From Bryobacteraceae bacterium (lineage in GTDB: Bacteria > Acidobacteriota > Terriglobia > Bryobacterales > Bryobacteraceae), in assembly GCA_019686145.1 (NCBI GenBank), contig JADGHK010000116.1:1-7032 (forward strand): a stretch of DNA of 7,032 nt, given 5' to 3'. How positions within the stretch are numbered: the stretch's first letter is position 1; each line of letters starts with the position of its first letter. Both the position numbers and the translations under genes were made by a program. This document shows positions 6,380 to 7,032 of this stretch, piece by piece. Under the pieces are notes generated by a model. That model was not told where the DNA came from and made no database searches. It was given only the letters and a program-made list of their open reading frames with translations.

Positions 6380-6398
6380 TTCTGCCGGACCGGCAGAA
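6380..6398. repeat. 19-bp near-perfect palindrome between ribBA and the small regulator
   Basis: TTCTGCCGG and CCGGCAGAA are 9-bp inverted arms around a single A. The site lies about 100 bp upstream of the ribBA start and about 60 bp upstream of the putative promoter of the divergent small gene. Such a tight palindrome looks more like a dimeric protein site than an RNA hairpin, although in RNA it would form a 7-bp stem with a 5-base loop. No regulator can be named. Confidence 0.45.
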
Positions 6399-6442
6399 AT
6401 GCCATCCGGTGAGATTGGTGCGCGGCCCCAATAAAATAACTC

Positions 6443-6471
6443 TTGCACGGCCGGGCGGGAGCAATTAGAGT
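6443..6471 (+). promoter_or_regulatory. Possible promoter for the small RHH-like gene
   Basis: TTGCAC (6443-6448) and TAGAGT (6466-6471) each match the sigma-70 consensus at four of six bases, with a 17-nt spacer. Transcription would start near 6478. The area is more AT-rich than its surroundings. Confidence 0.4.
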
Positions 6472-6479
6472 GTTAGATA

Positions 6480-6496
6480 CAGTTCAAAAGTAACTG
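6480..6496. promoter_or_regulatory. Possible operator: small inverted repeat at the predicted start of transcription
   Basis: CAGTT (6480-6484) and AACTG (6492-6496) are inverted around seven A-rich bases, just after the predicted start of transcription. Ribbon-helix-helix proteins often repress their own genes at sites like this, but half-sites this short can occur by chance. Confidence 0.25.
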
Positions 6497-6505
6497 ATAA
6501 ATGAC

Positions 6506-6511
6506 AGGAGG
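6506..6511 (+). promoter_or_regulatory. Ribosome binding site for the small RHH-like gene
   Basis: A perfect AGGAGG lies 13 nt before ATG 6525, somewhat far. It also lies inside the frame that would begin at ATG 6501, which has no ribosome site of its own. I therefore prefer 6525, with reservations about the spacing. Confidence 0.5.
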
Positions 6512-6524
6512 TCTTCCTACTTCT

Positions 6525-6683
6525 ATGGAAACGGAATTTGCTAACGATTATATTAGCATTGGCAGCGATTTGTTATACAAGGTTAGCCTCGAAGCGAAGA
6601 CTCAGGGCATGTCCGCGAATGAATTCATTGAAAGGCTGGTCGAGGATTACTTCGCAAGCACTGACCTTTTGGAACACTACTAG
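6525..6683 (+). CDS. Small ribbon-helix-helix (Arc/CopG-like) DNA-binding protein, putative
   Basis: The 52-residue product (60 if translation begins at ATG 6501) fits one ribbon-helix-helix unit. A strand (YISIG, about 9-13) is followed by a helix (DLLYKVSLEAKTQ), a turn (GMSANEF) and a second helix (IERLVEDYFAS). The G-M-S-x-N-E-F-I-x-x-L-V pattern is typical of CopG/Arc-type antitoxins and repressors, which bind DNA as dimers through the paired strands. The tail after the second helix is short (TDLLEHY). No toxin gene of the expected kind follows in the next 349 bases, so it is either an orphan regulator or its partner lies elsewhere. Its codons are less GC-rich at third positions (about 58%, my count) than the flanking genes appear. 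It is divergent from ribBA, and has a possible promoter and strong AGGAGG upstream. The family assignment rests on pattern only. Confidence 0.6.
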   Translation: METEFANDYISIGSDLLYKVSLEAKTQGMSANEFIERLVEDYFASTDLLEHY

Positions 6684-6708
6684 GTTAGTTATTGGCTGAC
6701 TTGCTAAG

Positions 6709-6727
6709 TAGGCACCCTTAGTGCCTG
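6709..6727 (+). terminator. Possible terminator of the small RHH-like gene
   Basis: AGGCAC (6710-6715) pairs with GTGCCT (6721-6726) around the loop CCTTA, extended by one T-G wobble pair. It starts 26 nt after the stop codon. The T-run (6738-6741) comes 11 nt after the stem, too late for an ideal intrinsic terminator. Confidence 0.4.
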
Positions 6728-6747
6728 GATAATCTCGTTTTGTAATT

Positions 6748-6786
6748 GATTGGGAGTTGGCGGGCAGCCAATCGGGGGTGGCTGCC
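6748..6786. other. Overlapping, mutually exclusive hairpins
   Basis: GGCAGCCA (6763-6770) pairs perfectly with TGGCTGCC (6779-6786) over eight bases. Part of the first arm can instead pair upstream: TTGGC (6757-6761) with GCCAA (6767-6771), or GATTGG (6748-6753) with CCAATC (6768-6773). Only one of these can form at a time. The arrangement resembles an attenuator or the core of a structured RNA, but no U-tract or clear downstream gene supports that. It may equally be a bidirectional 3'-end structure. Confidence 0.35.
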
Positions 6787-6946
6787 GCCAGGTCAGTAAG
6801 GGTCGCACAAGCAATGCTCTTCGCCCCGCTGTCCGGCGGCTGTTTCTAGGCGGCAAGCCGGCAGGGCGATGATCTTTTTCCGACCGGTCCAGTCTCGCGG
6901 CAGCGAGGCGGTCTCTGCGGTTGCGCAGCAGGGGCCGAAGACGAAA

Positions 6947-7030
6947 TCAGGGGTTCTGTCGAAGCGAGTACCTGCGGACGTTCTGGGCCTTTCCCGTTTC
7001 TACATCCACTGTGACGATGACGGCGTGCAG
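6947..7030 (-). CDS. Possible C-terminal end of a minus-strand gene (5'-truncated by the window)
   Basis: A minus-strand frame enters from the right edge and stops at TGA (6949-6947), giving 27 residues. The run AVIVTVDVETGKAQNVRRYSL looks like a beta-strand, a D-x-E-T-G-K turn and a second strand, a common ending in beta-rich domains such as PepSY-like ones. Third codon positions are about 74% G or C by my count, which fits the other genes. The fragment is too short to name. If real, the gene is convergent with the small RHH-like gene, and the hairpins between them would serve as 3'-end structures. Confidence 0.3.
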   Translation of the reverse strand: MHAVIVTVDVETGKAQNVRRYSLRQNP

Positions 7031-7032
7031 TT

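Larger units (their letters stand above)
6684..7032. other. 349-bp stretch without a confident gene
   Basis: After the small RHH-like gene the window holds the hairpins at 6709-6727 and 6748-6786. The GC-rich stretch that follows has one small further stem (CTCGC 6894-6898 with GCGAG 6903-6907). Two plus frames stay open to the right edge from about 6869, with no good ribosome site and little protein character. A minus-strand frame ending at 6947 is the best coding candidate and is listed separately. I see no tRNA, rRNA or mobile-element end. Confidence 0.5.

Noticed and set aside
6160..6405. An 81-codon minus-strand frame overlapping the start of ribBA
   Set aside because: More than half overlaps ribBA in another frame, there is no ribosome site, and the residues look like random basic sequence.
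6262..6468. A 68-codon plus-strand frame, starting with TTG, across the ribBA upstream region
   Set aside because: It needs a TTG start without a ribosome site, overlaps the start of ribBA antisense, and contains the palindrome and part of a promoter. Its third-position GC is not low, so a decayed gene cannot be fully excluded, but I recognise nothing in it.
6869..7032. A plus-strand frame starting at ATG 6869 and open to the right edge
   Set aside because: Its best upstream purine run (AGGG) is only 2 nt from the ATG, the translation has no clear structure, and the overlapping minus-strand frame reads more like a protein end.

Overview
The window looks chromosomal and comes from a moderately GC-rich, diderm (outer-membrane) bacterium. 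The Pro/Lys-rich, TonB-like extension on BamA, the bamA-skp pair and the unusual RibBA-type protein together suggest Acidobacteriota or a close relative. That assignment is inference from protein style, not a database result.

Layout. Positions 2-124 hold the last 40 codons of a probable membrane protein. A good promoter (152-178) then drives bamA (277-3363), the outer-membrane beta-barrel insertase with five POTRA domains, and ompH/skp (3430-4056), a periplasmic chaperone for unfolded outer-membrane proteins. Both belong to one envelope-assembly unit. A strong hairpin (4072-4104) separates this unit from a convergent minus-strand pair, ribBA-like (6277 down to 5144) followed 45 nt later by an exported protein of unknown function (5098 down to 4118). 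Divergent from ribBA is a small AT-richer gene (6525-6683) whose product looks like a single ribbon-helix-helix DNA-binding domain. The remaining 349 bases hold several hairpins and perhaps the C-terminal end of a minus-strand gene that enters from the right.

How the genes work together. BamA and Skp act in the same pathway: Skp carries unfolded barrels across the periplasm and BamA inserts them. Both carry Pro/Ala/Lys-rich low-complexity segments, at the N-terminus of BamA and the C-terminus of Skp. The ribBA-like product has a recognisable DHBP synthase domain for riboflavin synthesis. Its GTP cyclohydrolase II domain keeps the zinc cysteines but lacks the catalytic Tyr and Arg and several GTP contacts, so it is unlikely to be an ordinary bifunctional RibBA. 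This is the most interesting feature of the window. I found no CRISPR array, tRNA, rRNA, insertion sequence or phage gene.
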